This document shows, piece after piece, positions 28,363 through 37,501 of a stretch of 64,000 nucleotides of DNA. The notes beneath the pieces are model-generated. The model was not told the origin of the DNA and ran no database searches. It saw only the letters and a program-made list of their open reading frames with translations. Location: assembly GCF_025449335.1 (NCBI RefSeq), contig NZ_CP104883.1, forward strand, positions 1,914,501-1,978,500, written 5' to 3'. The position numbers and the translations under genes were made by a program. The DNA comes from Bartonella sp. HY328 (lineage in GTDB: Bacteria > Pseudomonadota > Alphaproteobacteria > Rhizobiales > Rhizobiaceae). The number at the start of each line of letters is the position of its first letter. Positions within the stretch are counted from its first letter, which is position 1.

Positions 28363-30624
28363 ATGACCGATAAAATTGAAAATATTAGCAGTATACAACC
28401 TGCCTTTGATGCAACCAAATGGACTGATGTTTTACTTCTAGCTGCGCGTCAGCTTAGTATAAAATCTTCACCTGAATTGGTGCGTAATGCAGCAGCTTGG
28501 ACAAAAGGCGGGGATCCGAAACAATCTACAATAGATATTGCTTTGGCCTGTGGCCTTAACGCAACCTATTTAAGCATAGACGAAAGCAATCTTTCTAATA
28601 CTATGTTGCCATGCGTCATTGAAATTGGCAAAGAACTAGGTTTACTGACTGCCTTTGATGAAAAGCAGGCTTTGATCCATTTTGTAGTAAACGGAAAGTC
28701 TTTTGAACGCCGTGTTGCGCTTGACCAACTATTTAAGGCTGGAAAACGTCAAATCTTATTGCTTGACCGTCATGAAGCTGTGCGCGACGACCGACTTGAC
28801 AAATATCTTGAAGAAAAGCCACAATCATGGTTAAGGGGTATTTTTACCAGCAATTGGCCTCTTATGGTGCAATTGGGACTTGGCTCTCTTTTTGGCAACC
28901 TTCTTGCTATCGGTACTTCACTTTTTGCGATGCAAGTTTGGGATCGCGTTGTTCCATCGCAATCACTCTCAACGCTATGGGTTCTTTTTACCGGCGTTGC
29001 AATTGCAATGATTATGGAATTCTTGATGCGTATGTCACGCGTATCAGTTACGGATTATTTTGGAAAGCTTGCTGACTTAAAATTGTCTGGTATGTTTTTC
29101 TCACGCACATTAAATATTCGCAATGATTCACGACCACGTTCACCTGGCACATTGGTTTCGCAGCTACGTGATCTTGACCAAATTCGTGAATTGCTTACCT
29201 CTAGTACACTTGGTGTATTAATTGATTTACCTTTTGTTACAGTGTTCTTGGCCATTATATGGGCGCTTGGTGGTCCATTAGTTTGGATTCCAATCCTTGC
29301 TATTCCGTTGATTATTCTACCTGGTATCATTGCGCAAATTCCGCTCGCTAAACTAGCAAATGCTGGCCTTGACGAAGCGGCGCTGCGCAACGCAGTTTTA
29401 ATGGAATCTATCTACCGCGCAGAAGACATTAAATTACTACAAGCAGAACCACGCTTTCGTAATGTCTGGGATAACGTCAACAAGACGAGCGGTGACATCA
29501 GCTTGAAACAGCGCAAATGGGCTGCGCTATTGATGCATTTTTCACAAATGATACAACAGCTTGCTTATGTCGGCGTAATTGTTGCGGGTGTATATGGTAT
29601 TTTGAACAATGTCATGTCATTTGGTGCTGTGCTTGCCTGCTCTATCCTAACCAGTCGTACAATTGCTCCATTAGCACAAATTCCAGGTATTTTGGGTCGT
29701 TTGCAAAATGCCCGCGTTGGTAAAAAAGCGCTTGATGGTTTGCTCACTTTACCAGTCGATCATGACAGCAAAAATGATTATTACCATAAGCCCGTGATTT
29801 TAGGTAACTTCGACTTTACAAATGTTGCCTATGCCTATGGTCCTATGGAAAAACCAGCCTTAGTTATACCTCGCTTGACTGTCACAGCTGGTGAGCGGAT
29901 TGCTGTATTGGGGCGTGTTGGTGCTGGTAAATCTACACTATTGCGTATGATTGCTGGACTTTCTGCCCCTGTTCAAGGTCAAATTACGCTTGATGGCACA
30001 CCAATGAAAATTATTGATATTGCAGATATCCGCCGCGACGTTGGTGCAATGCTGCAAGAATCAAGCCTTTTTTACGGCACATTGCGTGATAATCTTCTTA
30101 TTGGTAGCCCATTAGCAAGCGATGAAGATATTTTAAAAGCAATGCGACTAGCATGTGCAGATAAATTATTACTAAATCAGCCTCATGGTTTGGATTTAAA
30201 ACTACGCGAAAGTGGTATTGGACTTTCAGGTGGACAAAAACAAGCGCTTATGCTGAGCCGTCTTTATTTACGTTCACCTAACGTCGTAATCCTAGACGAA
30301 CCCACTGCATCTCTTGATGAGGGGACGGAAGTTGAAGTTTTACGCAATCTCCAACAATGGCTAACCAATCGCACGCTAATCGTTGCTACCCATAGATATC
30401 CAGTTTTATCACTCGTTGACCGGATATTAATTGTAGATAATGGTCGCATCATTAGGGATGGACCTAAGGATGAAATATTAAAAGCAATGAGCGCTGGCCA
30501 GCAAGCTGTGCAGCCAACACCGACTACCGAAGCCACAAAAACGCCCAACCCATATGCTAAATCGGGTTCTGGTGTGCTGTCAATCAAGCCAGCCAAGGCA
30601 TCAGAAAACCCATTTAGAAAATAA
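28363..30624 (+). CDS. LapB-like type I secretion ABC transporter
   Basis: Inner-membrane exporter of 753 residues that energises one-step secretion through the TolC-like channel. Residues 1-140 look like a C39-like domain without a peptidase Cys in the expected place. Membrane segments lie at about 160-440. The nucleotide-binding domain follows: Walker A GRVGAGKST near 517, signature LSGGQK near 622, Walker B VVILDEPTASLD near 642, and the His switch VATHR. A 50-residue Pro/Thr-rich tail extends beyond the usual end. LapB-type exporters with a degenerate C39 domain usually secrete large RTX adhesins; here that is inference. Confidence 0.9.
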   Translation: MTDKIENISSIQPAFDATKWTDVLLLAARQLSIKSSPELVRNAAAWTKGGDPKQSTIDIALACGLNATYLSIDESNLSNTMLPCVIEIGKELGLLTAFDEKQALIHFVVNGKSFERRVALDQLFKAGKRQILLLDRHEAVRDDRLDKYLEEKPQSWLRGIFTSNWPLMVQLGLGSLFGNLLAIGTSLFAMQVWDRVVPSQSLSTLWVLFTGVAIAMIMEFLMRMSRVSVTDYFGKLADLKLSGMFFSRTLNIRNDSRPRSPGTLVSQLRDLDQIRELLTSSTLGVLIDLPFVTVFLAIIWALGGPLVWIPILAIPLIILPGIIAQIPLAKLANAGLDEAALRNAVLMESIYRAEDIKLLQAEPRFRNVWDNVNKTSGDISLKQRKWAALLMHFSQMIQQLAYVGVIVAGVYGILNNVMSFGAVLACSILTSRTIAPLAQIPGILGRLQNARVGKKALDGLLTLPVDHDSKNDYYHKPVILGNFDFTNVAYAYGPMEKPALVIPRLTVTAGERIAVLGRVGAGKSTLLRMIAGLSAPVQGQITLDGTPMKIIDIADIRRDVGAMLQESSLFYGTLRDNLLIGSPLASDEDILKAMRLACADKLLLNQPHGLDLKLRESGIGLSGGQKQALMLSRLYLRSPNVVILDEPTASLDEGTEVEVLRNLQQWLTNRTLIVATHRYPVLSLVDRILIVDNGRIIRDGPKDEILKAMSAGQQAVQPTPTTEATKTPNPYAKSGSGVLSIKPAKASENPFRK

Positions 30625-30636
30625 GGCGGGGAAATT

Positions 30637-31824
30637 ATGTTTAGTGATGGAATGTTCAAAATATACGGCGTAACGAATAAGGCCCGTATAATGCTTTGGA
30701 TAATGATGACTGCCCTTGCTGCTTTTTTAGTGTGGGCTTGTCTTTTTGAGCTTCAAGAGGTGGCCGTAGGCGAAGGTCGAGTTATTCCTTCAATGAAAGG
30801 ACAAATCGTCCAGAACCTTGAAGGCGGAATTATTGAAAATCTTACTGTAAAAGAAGGCGATACAGTTAAAAAAGGTGATGTATTAGCCACTCTTGACATG
30901 AAATTGTCGCAAGCTAAATTTGATGAAACCTCATCAAAAATTATCACGCTGCAAGCTCGGGCTGCGCGTATTGAAGCGGAAATAAACGATGCAGATAAGA
31001 TTGATTTTCCAGCAGATGTATTGAAATTTAAAGAGGTAACGCAGCGTGAAACAAACCTATTCACGGTTAATAGGCGTGCATTTAAAGAAAACATTTCAAA
31101 TATCCAAAACCAGTTAAATCTTGCTGAGGAGCAAATTAAAATAGCCCAGCCCCTCATGCAAAGTGGCGCGGCAAGCAAGACTGAACTTCTACGTCTTCAG
31201 CAAATTGTTGCTGAGCTCACTACCAGTCTTGGCGCTAGTCAAAATCAATATCTTGTGGCATTACGTGATGATTACACCAAAACCATGAGCGAATTAGAGC
31301 CGCTAATCAAAAGCCTAGGAGGCTTAAAAGATCAACTTAGCCGCAGAGTTATTACATCCCCAACAGAAGGCATTGTTAAAAATGTCAATGTCTCTACTAT
31401 TGGTGGTGTTATAGCACCTGGCGGAATCTTGATGGAAATTGTACCGCAGGACGATCAATTGGTAATCGAAGCCAAGATAACCCCTCGTGACATTGCTTTT
31501 ATCCATGATGGACAAAGTGCTAATGTAAAAATCTCTGCTTATGACTCTGGCGTATATGGATCTATGAAAGGTAAAGTTATTTATATTTCACCAGATACTA
31601 TTGAAGATGAAGCAGATAAGCGTGTTCGCTATTATCGTGTCCATGTGCAGACAGATCAAAGCTACATTGATGTAAAAGATAAAAACCATCCTGAAAAGGA
31701 TCATAAATATTCAATTTTTCCCGGCATGGTAGCCACAACAGAAATTAGTACGGGACAAAAGACCATAATTGCTTATTTGTTAAAGCCTCTCAACAGAGCT
31801 GGCGAAGCTTTACGTGAACGCTAA
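30637..31824 (+). CDS. HlyD/LapC-like periplasmic adaptor of a type I secretion system
   Basis: Membrane fusion protein of 395 residues linking the ABC exporter to the outer-membrane channel. One membrane segment (about 18-38) is followed by a lipoyl half (QNLEGGIIENLTVKEGDTV), two long coiled coils (about 85-230), the second lipoyl half (ITSPTEGIVKNVNVSTIGG) and a beta-barrel domain (VIEAKITPRDIAFIHDGQ). It starts 12 bases after the exporter, within one operon. The operon closes with a strong terminator at 31855. Confidence 0.92.
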   Translation: MFSDGMFKIYGVTNKARIMLWIMMTALAAFLVWACLFELQEVAVGEGRVIPSMKGQIVQNLEGGIIENLTVKEGDTVKKGDVLATLDMKLSQAKFDETSSKIITLQARAARIEAEINDADKIDFPADVLKFKEVTQRETNLFTVNRRAFKENISNIQNQLNLAEEQIKIAQPLMQSGAASKTELLRLQQIVAELTTSLGASQNQYLVALRDDYTKTMSELEPLIKSLGGLKDQLSRRVITSPTEGIVKNVNVSTIGGVIAPGGILMEIVPQDDQLVIEAKITPRDIAFIHDGQSANVKISAYDSGVYGSMKGKVIYISPDTIEDEADKRVRYYRVHVQTDQSYIDVKDKNHPEKDHKYSIFPGMVATTEISTGQKTIIAYLLKPLNRAGEALRER

Positions 31825-31854
31825 ATTTATCAATAGTAATTCATTAAACCACAC

Positions 31855-31888
31855 AATGCCGCATGTTTATTGCGGCATTTTTTATTTA
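31855..31888 (+). terminator. Intrinsic terminator after the type I secretion operon
   Basis: Perfect 9-base arms AATGCCGCA (31855-31863) and TGCGGCATT (31871-31879) are followed by a T-rich run. Confidence 0.88.
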
Positions 31889-32229
31889 CTCGCCTCCTCT
31901 TAGGAGGAGCATAAATATATTTGCCCAAGATAAAAATTTGCTTACAGTATTGAACTGTTTAATTGAAACTCGCTCACCTTTTATGCAACTCTGATTATTT
32001 TTTTTACCGAGTTAATGCTGTTTTTAGCGTTTCTTCACCTAACAAAAACATACGAAGTAACCCTATTCAGCCTATTAGAATAAAAATTAAAAACATATAA
32101 CCGATTGTTAATATTTGAAAAATAAAGACACCCTGTAAAAGCTGTAAATTAAATTACGCTTTTATAAAGTCGATTTAACTGTAATCATAAACTTAAAATG
32201 CTTTCAGCGTAGCCTCATTTATTATCCTA
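31889..32229. other. AT-rich intergenic region
   Basis: No gene is supported. A short palindrome-like CTCCTCTTAGGAGGAG lies at about 31894-31909. The region separates the secretion operon terminator from the convergent microprotein gene. Confidence 0.4.
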
Positions 32230-32364
32230 TCAATGAGGGCAAAAAGCATGATTGAAATTTGCAAATAAATCTGGAGTTTTTGTCCACAAATAAACTGCAA
32301 ATATAACCAAGCCCAGAGCGATAAGTGCAGCATTTAACTTTAAAAGGTTAAGAGATTTATTCAT
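32230..32364 (-). CDS. 44-residue single-pass membrane microprotein
   Basis: I do not recognise this protein. It has 44 residues: a charged start (MNKSLNLLKLN), one strongly hydrophobic segment (AALIALGLVIFAVYLW) and a short polar tail ending NHAFCPH. The ATG overlaps the end of the MFS transporter gene by 8 bases (ATGAATAA), the arrangement expected for translational coupling. It could be an accessory subunit of the transporter. The transporter frameshift may mean it is now poorly translated. It is too short for most gene finders. Confidence 0.5.
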   Translation of the reverse strand: MNKSLNLLKLNAALIALGLVIFAVYLWTKTPDLFANFNHAFCPH

Positions 32365-33570
32365 GAATAATAGCCTTTTCATTAACAAAGAAATGGACAG
32401 ATACACCAACTAGACTTAGAAAAATTGCAAAAATCCATATATTTGTATAATTTCCAGTGAGGTCATGGTTAACACCACCTAACCAACCTCCGAAAAATGA
32501 CCCTACTTGATGGGCCAAAAAGACAAGACCAACAAGTGTGGTTAAATAGCGCACTCCAAATATGTTGGCAACAATACCATTGGTTAGAGGTACGGTCGAT
32601 AGCCAAAGAATACCCATCAACGCGCCAAATAAATATACAGAATAAGTGGTTAAGGGCATAGTTAAAAAAATAATTATAGCCACTCCGCGCAATCCGTATA
32701 GTGCCATTAACAAATGCGGCTTTGAATATTTATCACCTAGCCATCCCGCTAAATAAGTTCCAACAATATTAAATAGCCCGACAAGAGCCAAAAATATTGT
32801 GCCCTTCGTATTATCGAACCATTATCAATCAAATATCCTGGCATATGGATACCGATGAAAACAACTTGAAAGCCACAAACAAAAAAACCTAAAGATAAAA
32901 ATAGGAATGGCTTATATTTAATAGCAATGCCAATTACTTCTTTTAATGAGGCTTGTTGTTTATTTTTCGCTAAAGAAGCAGCACCTTTTGGCGATTGCGG
33001 AACTTTTAATAAAAAAGCTAATGGTATAATCAATGCACTTAATAAAGCACTGACAAGCAAAGATATAGACCAACCATAGTTTTTGATTAAAAGTAATGTT
33101 GAAGGTAACATTATAAATTGCCCCAATGAGCCTGCCGCACTGGCCATCCCCATCGCTAAGCCGCGTTTTTGCACTGGTGCCGCACGGCCAACAGCAGAAA
33201 GCAATACTGAAAAAGACGTTGCCGATAGTGCCAATTCTAAAATAACACCAAGGCTTAGGTTCAACATAATACCCGATGAACTAGTCGCCATTAACAATAA
33301 GCCTAAACTATAAAGAATACCGCCAATAAGGACGGTTTTTTTAGCGCCATATTTGTCAGAAAAAGCACCAGTAAAAGGTTGCACTATCCCCCAAAGTAAG
33401 TTTTGCATCGCAATTGCTAAGCTGAAAACACTATGCCCCCACGCCAATTCATTGCTCATAGGCACAAGATATAGCCCAAACCCATGACGAATCCCCAAAG
33501 AAAGTGCTAAAATTATTGCACTACCGATAATTATGTAAATAAAATTTGGGGAAAATTTTTCTGACGGCAT
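32357..33570 (-). pseudogene. Frameshifted MFS transporter
   Basis: A 12-helix major facilitator split by one frameshift. The 5' part (33570 to about 32812) covers about nine helices, including the GAFSDKYGAKKTVLIGG loop. The 3' part (about 32809 to 32357) continues in another frame with the family segment FLALVGLFNIVGTYLAGWLGDKY. Restoring one base near 32809-32812 joins them with the expected spacing between the IDNG and LALVG segments. The break is not in a homopolymer. The start ATG 33570 has AAGG upstream; a longer start at 33597 is less likely. It is divergent from tetR. A sequencing error is possible, but the neighbouring sel1 gene is also broken. Confidence 0.8.
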
Positions 33571-33630
33571 ATTGAACCTTATTCTTCTTAAATGCATTAA
33601 CAGGGGAATAGGCGTTTACTTAATCTGTTG

Positions 33631-33680
33631 TTTTCATTTGTGTGCAAAATGAAAAATAGATTATAGGTGAAATCTATTTT
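33631..33680. promoter_or_regulatory. Two inverted repeats between MFS gene and tetR (candidate operators)
   Basis: Repeat 1 has TTTTCATTT (33631-33639) and AAATGAAAA (33647-33655), with a 7-base spacer. Repeat 2 has AAAATAGATT (33653-33662) and AATCTATTTT (33671-33680), with an 8-base spacer. Both are perfect and overlap by 3 bases. They lie in the control region between divergent genes, where TetR-family repressors usually bind. Confidence 0.55.
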
Positions 33681-33766
33681 AATGCAATTTTTATTTTAAA
33701 ATGTATTTAATGGGTTAAATGACTTATTATTCTTAAACTGATTAATAAAAAAGATTTGGAGGTTTT

Positions 33767-34339
33767 ATGCCAAGAGTTTCAAAGGACAAAATGATCCAAA
33801 ATCGCACAAGAATAGAAGAAACAACCGCGAAGCTCATCAAAGAAAAGGGGCTAAAAGTCAGTATCGCGGATCTTATGAATGCATCCGGTTTAACCCATGG
33901 TGGATTTTATAAGCATTACAGCTCAAAAGATGAATTATTGACCAAGATTTGTTCGCTGATGTTTAACGCTTCAAACGAAAAATGGCAAAAAAAAGTAAAA
34001 GACGCACCATCCCATGCACTGGCGCGGCAAGTAATATTAGAAGGCTACTTGTCACAACAAAACAAAAACAATGTTGCTGAAGGTTGCCCTATACCATGTC
34101 TCGCCATGGATATTTCGCGTCATGACACCAGCGAAATGATTAAAAATTCTTTTAAGCAGGGAATAGAACAACTTTTAGCTATTCTTACCACGCTAGAAGA
34201 CACTGATACCGCTGAAGACGATGCAATCTATGATTTGTCGGTAATGGTAGGGGCACTACTCTTAGCAAGAGCGACCAGCGGCGAATTATCCAATCGTTTT
34301 TTATCAACGGCCAAGTCGAAGCTCATTGCAGATAGATGA
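33767..34339 (+). CDS. TetR/AcrR family transcriptional regulator
   Basis: DNA-binding repressor of 190 residues. The N-terminal helix-turn-helix is clear: RTRIEETTAKLIKEKGLKVSIADLMNASGLTHGGFYKHYSSKDEL (about 11-55), with the canonical GGFYKHY end. The ligand-binding domain follows, with a Cys-containing stretch EGCPIPCLAMD near residue 110. This pattern resembles the YxaF/NemR-like group. It is divergent from the broken MFS gene and presumably controlled it. The ATG follows a clear GGAGG. Confidence 0.9.
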   Translation: MPRVSKDKMIQNRTRIEETTAKLIKEKGLKVSIADLMNASGLTHGGFYKHYSSKDELLTKICSLMFNASNEKWQKKVKDAPSHALARQVILEGYLSQQNKNNVAEGCPIPCLAMDISRHDTSEMIKNSFKQGIEQLLAILTTLEDTDTAEDDAIYDLSVMVGALLLARATSGELSNRFLSTAKSKLIADR

Positions 34340-34477
34340 TTTTTCACAGTGTTGCAAATTTTGTATTGCGCAGATTTTTAGCTTAAGCTGCGGACGGTAA
34401 ACCTTGACGATTTCCAATGTCACGTAAATGCTCATGGGCAATATAGCATTACCCGTTTATCACAACGTGACATATTA

Positions 34478-35275
34478 TCATGGAATACTATTTTCTCTAT
34501 TAACTAGCCATATGTCTTGATCTTCAGCTAATTTAATATATCGTTTTCCTTCCTCTTCATTTTTTCAACTCCATCTCCATTTTTATACATAACGCCCAAA
34601 AAATACTGCGCTCTATCAAATCCTTGTAAAGCAGCCTTCTGAAACCATTTAAACGCTTCGTTTTTATTTTTTTATACCGCGACCATAAAAAAATTTTTCA
34701 CCTAAGTTACTTTGAGCTCTATAATAACTTTGTTCAGCTGATTTTTTACACCATTCAAACGACATATATTCATCTTTTTCAACTACTTGGCCAAAATAGT
34801 AAAAATCAGATAAAAAAATTTGCGCTTGTGGGTGCCCTTTAACCGCTGCTAACTCAAACCATTTAAATGCCTCTACTGCGTTATATCTTTATGATGGTGC
34901 TATATAATAATATTTACCTAGTTCAAATTGGGCGTTTGTATGGTCATTATCGGCGGCTAGCTTGAACCATTTAAATGACTCTTCTTCCTTCTTATTATTT
35001 TCACTATTTAAATATATCAAACCTAGCATATATTGGGCTTCAGCGCCCCCTCTTTCAGCAGAGCGTTTAAACCACTTTATAGCTTCCATCTTATTTTGTG
35101 CAACTTCATTTCCATAATAGTAATATAGCCCCATTTTGTATTGAGATTCTGTTCTGTTAATCGTTGCTAAATATTCAGTTTGTTTAAATCCATCAGAAGT
35201 TTCAGCATAGCACCAACTATTAGATGAAATAAAAAGCGAACCAATAAACATAAAAACAACCGCACTTTTTTTCAT
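34478..35275 (-). pseudogene. Decayed secreted Sel1-repeat protein
   Basis: The gene starts at 35275 (GAGG six bases upstream) with a signal peptide, then Sel1 repeats of about 36 residues (AQYMLGLIYLNSENNKKEEESFKWFKLAADNDH). An in-frame TAA at about 34889-34891 interrupts a repeat; the same frame continues with RYNAVEAFKWFELAAVKGH. A run of seven As near 34680 holds one base too many, and a run of six As near 34560 one too few. Correcting both restores further repeats to the TGA at 34478. Intact length would be about 265 residues with about six repeats. Sel1 proteins mediate protein-protein contacts and often work with effectors; the role here is unknown. Confidence 0.75.
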
Positions 35276-35315
35276 TTTATACCTCATGTAAATTTATAAA
35301 ACTTGCGACAAGGCC

Positions 35316-36917
35316 TTATTTTTCCCAAGCATTAAGAATGAGGATAGATAGATTATCTTGTGGCCTATAATTTTGCGCTTTGATTTCAAATTGTGTAGAG
35401 CTAATTTTTTTGACACCATCACCACACAAACTAATCAGATTATCAGGGTCTCCTTTATCAATAACAAGACGAAAACCACCAATTATGCCATCATTCCAGT
35501 TTTCATTAGCTGTTAAAAGATAACCAACGGGCGTTATAACGCCTGTTTCATAGCCAGCTTTTTGCTTCAAAGACACGCCATTGATAAAGCCTTTGTCGAT
35601 ACAAAACTCATTAACAACCTTCTCATTGTTGATCGTTTTTAAAAGTGTACTTATAGGTTTCGGCGAACCTTTACCACTCAAAGGCTTATAAACAACGCGC
35701 ATTGTAACAGGTTTGCCTGCAGGAAAAGCCTGCTGCCAATAAAATGATATTTGCAGCACATCTTTGTCTTGCGAGGCTGTCTTAATGATTTGTCTTTGCC
35801 CATTTAAGTCAATGCGCTTACCGTCGACCCACACTTCAAAATCCACGAACCTGTCTTTTTCACTCAACTGGCTCATGTCAATTCCAAACTTTTGAATGTC
35901 ATCAGATGTATGTGTCTTAGGGTCGATTTCTAATGGTGGCAGTGAAAAGAAAACATTTGTTGTTATGTCTTTATTTGTTTTGTTTTCATAAACCGAATTG
36001 ATTTCAACTTTATCCATTGAAATAACTAGGGCTTGAGCGTTGATTGTAATTGGTTCATTCTTAGCCAAAACAAAACCACCTGCTGGCCTATATCCACCAA
36101 CATTCAAAGCCTCATTGATATCAAACGGTGCCCTTGGCTTTTTGAAAAGTTTGAAAGATGCTGCCCCAAACCATTTCGGATTTTTCGACTTACACCCATC
36201 ATCAAACATTTCAGTGTATAGCCAATAATCATACAAAGACAAAGAATTAACTTTTTCTATGACGAAAAAGCATCCCGTTCTTTTATCCTTATCTTTTGGA
36301 AGCGGTTCTTTTTTTTCGTAAACGAAAAAAACATTCGGATCATCTGTTCTTGAATCAAAAACGATAGGGCATTTCTTTTGATTTTCACATGAACGTATTT
36401 GAAAATCAAAATCATTACCGTTATCATCTATATTTCTATCAAAAGGATACACCAATAAGTTCGAGATCTGCCAATCGGTATTTTTCTTTAAAACATATCC
36501 AGCATCAACATAATCATTACTATCGAGTTGATCCCCTTTTAAACATGAATAGTTTTTTAAACGTAACCATTCACCATAGCCTTCACTTTCAACAGGAGCA
36601 TAATAGCTAATTGGACAGCCTGCATCGAGGGTGTTGATTATTTTACATTTTTTTGATGGACAAGAATATATAGGTGTTGAGCGAATAATATAAGCATTTC
36701 CATCCCTATAATCCCACAATGGATTTCCGTATTCATCGACAGGTTGCTCGGCACCATTCATATTTTGCGCATTCAATGGAACTGCATTTATAGTCATAAA
36801 CAAAGAATAAAAAATTAAAAAGACATTTAAATAATATAACATTTTGGTAAAACCAGTCTTATTGCAAATATTATTCATAATCGGTAATAACCTAAGCTTG
36901 AAAAAATTTAGCCACAC
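35316..36917 (-). CDS. Secreted protein with SH3-like and DUF4424 domains
   Basis: Exported protein of 533 residues. A hydrophobic leader (about 26-50) is followed by an SH3-like domain with two Cys pairs (YIIRSTPIYSCPSKKCKIINTL, about 75-150). The C-terminal part (about 270-530) is DUF4424-like, opening NEALNVGGYRPAGGFVLAKNEP and holding the SFYWQQAFPAGKPVTMRVVYKP strand block. DUF4424 has no known function. The start is uncertain: GTG 36917 has AAGGA, while ATGs at 36878 and 36842 give shorter leaders. A broken paralogue lies at 54.8-55.6 kb. The Sel1 pseudogene follows on the same strand, 40 bases downstream. Confidence 0.72.
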   Translation of the reverse strand: MWLNFFKLRLLPIMNNICNKTGFTKMLYYLNVFLIFYSLFMTINAVPLNAQNMNGAEQPVDEYGNPLWDYRDGNAYIIRSTPIYSCPSKKCKIINTLDAGCPISYYAPVESEGYGEWLRLKNYSCLKGDQLDSNDYVDAGYVLKKNTDWQISNLLVYPFDRNIDDNGNDFDFQIRSCENQKKCPIVFDSRTDDPNVFFVYEKKEPLPKDKDKRTGCFFVIEKVNSLSLYDYWLYTEMFDDGCKSKNPKWFGAASFKLFKKPRAPFDINEALNVGGYRPAGGFVLAKNEPITINAQALVISMDKVEINSVYENKTNKDITTNVFFSLPPLEIDPKTHTSDDIQKFGIDMSQLSEKDRFVDFEVWVDGKRIDLNGQRQIIKTASQDKDVLQISFYWQQAFPAGKPVTMRVVYKPLSGKGSPKPISTLLKTINNEKVVNEFCIDKGFINGVSLKQKAGYETGVITPVGYLLTANENWNDGIIGGFRLVIDKGDPDNLISLCGDGVKKISSTQFEIKAQNYRPQDNLSILILNAWEK

Positions 36918-37501
36918 TAGATCCTTGGGGTTGCCTATTTTACTTAGCCATAAATCCTCGTTAGATTAAAGTACAAATTACTTTATCTAGCAAGGATTGA
37001 TTTTAATAGTTTGGATCTTTGTCTATTAAACCTTTGGTAAATATTAAAAAAAATAAAACAATGATTACTTTTTAGAATCTTTAAATATTCATCATAATAT
37101 AAGCGCATAATAACTTACTGATTGATAAAACATTCATTATGCAACCGAAATACTACAACCCAATATTATGATAGCGTATTAAAAGCGATCATTGCTATAA
37201 AAAAACAATGTTATGAGGCCAAGGTCATCAATAATATAGGACGGCTAAATGCACAATAATCAGCGATCAAACAGCTTTAAGCCTATAAAAGGAGTTTCGT
37301 CTGAGTTGCATATGCCAGGCCTTGAGCCTATTAATTATAATATTAATTATATTATAATTAAGTAAAAAAATAAATTTGATAAATATTTTCTTATTGAAAT
37401 AAATATTACAGTACAATAAACATAAAAATAAGTAATTTTTCTATTAAATCTGACAATAAAAAATCAAATAAGATAACTGTCGCAAGGAGGAGCTTCAGCA
37501 T
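36918..37501. other. Intergenic region upstream of comEC
   Basis: A gene-poor, very AT-rich region. It holds an AT-only inverted repeat with 11-base arms TTAATTATAAT (37331-37341) and ATTATAATTAA (37351-37361), followed by A-rich sequence, and a possible microORF at 37249-37365. The ribosome-binding site AAGGAGGAG for comEC lies at about 37484-37492. Confidence 0.4.
37249..37365 (+). CDS. Candidate 38-residue microprotein (weak)
   Basis: ATG at 37249 with AGGACGG eight bases upstream opens a 38-codon frame ending at 37365. The product starts MHNNQRSNSFKPIKGVSSEL and ends in an Ile/Asn/Tyr-rich stretch coded by the AT-only inverted repeat. I recognise no family. The start signal is decent, but the composition could be chance. 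Confidence 0.22.
   Translation: MHNNQRSNSFKPIKGVSSELHMPGLEPINYNINYIIIK

Noticed and set aside
36389..36610. Plus-strand frame inside the DUF4424 gene
   Set aside because: It is His/Tyr/Asn-rich and antisense to a clear secreted-protein gene, with no start signal.
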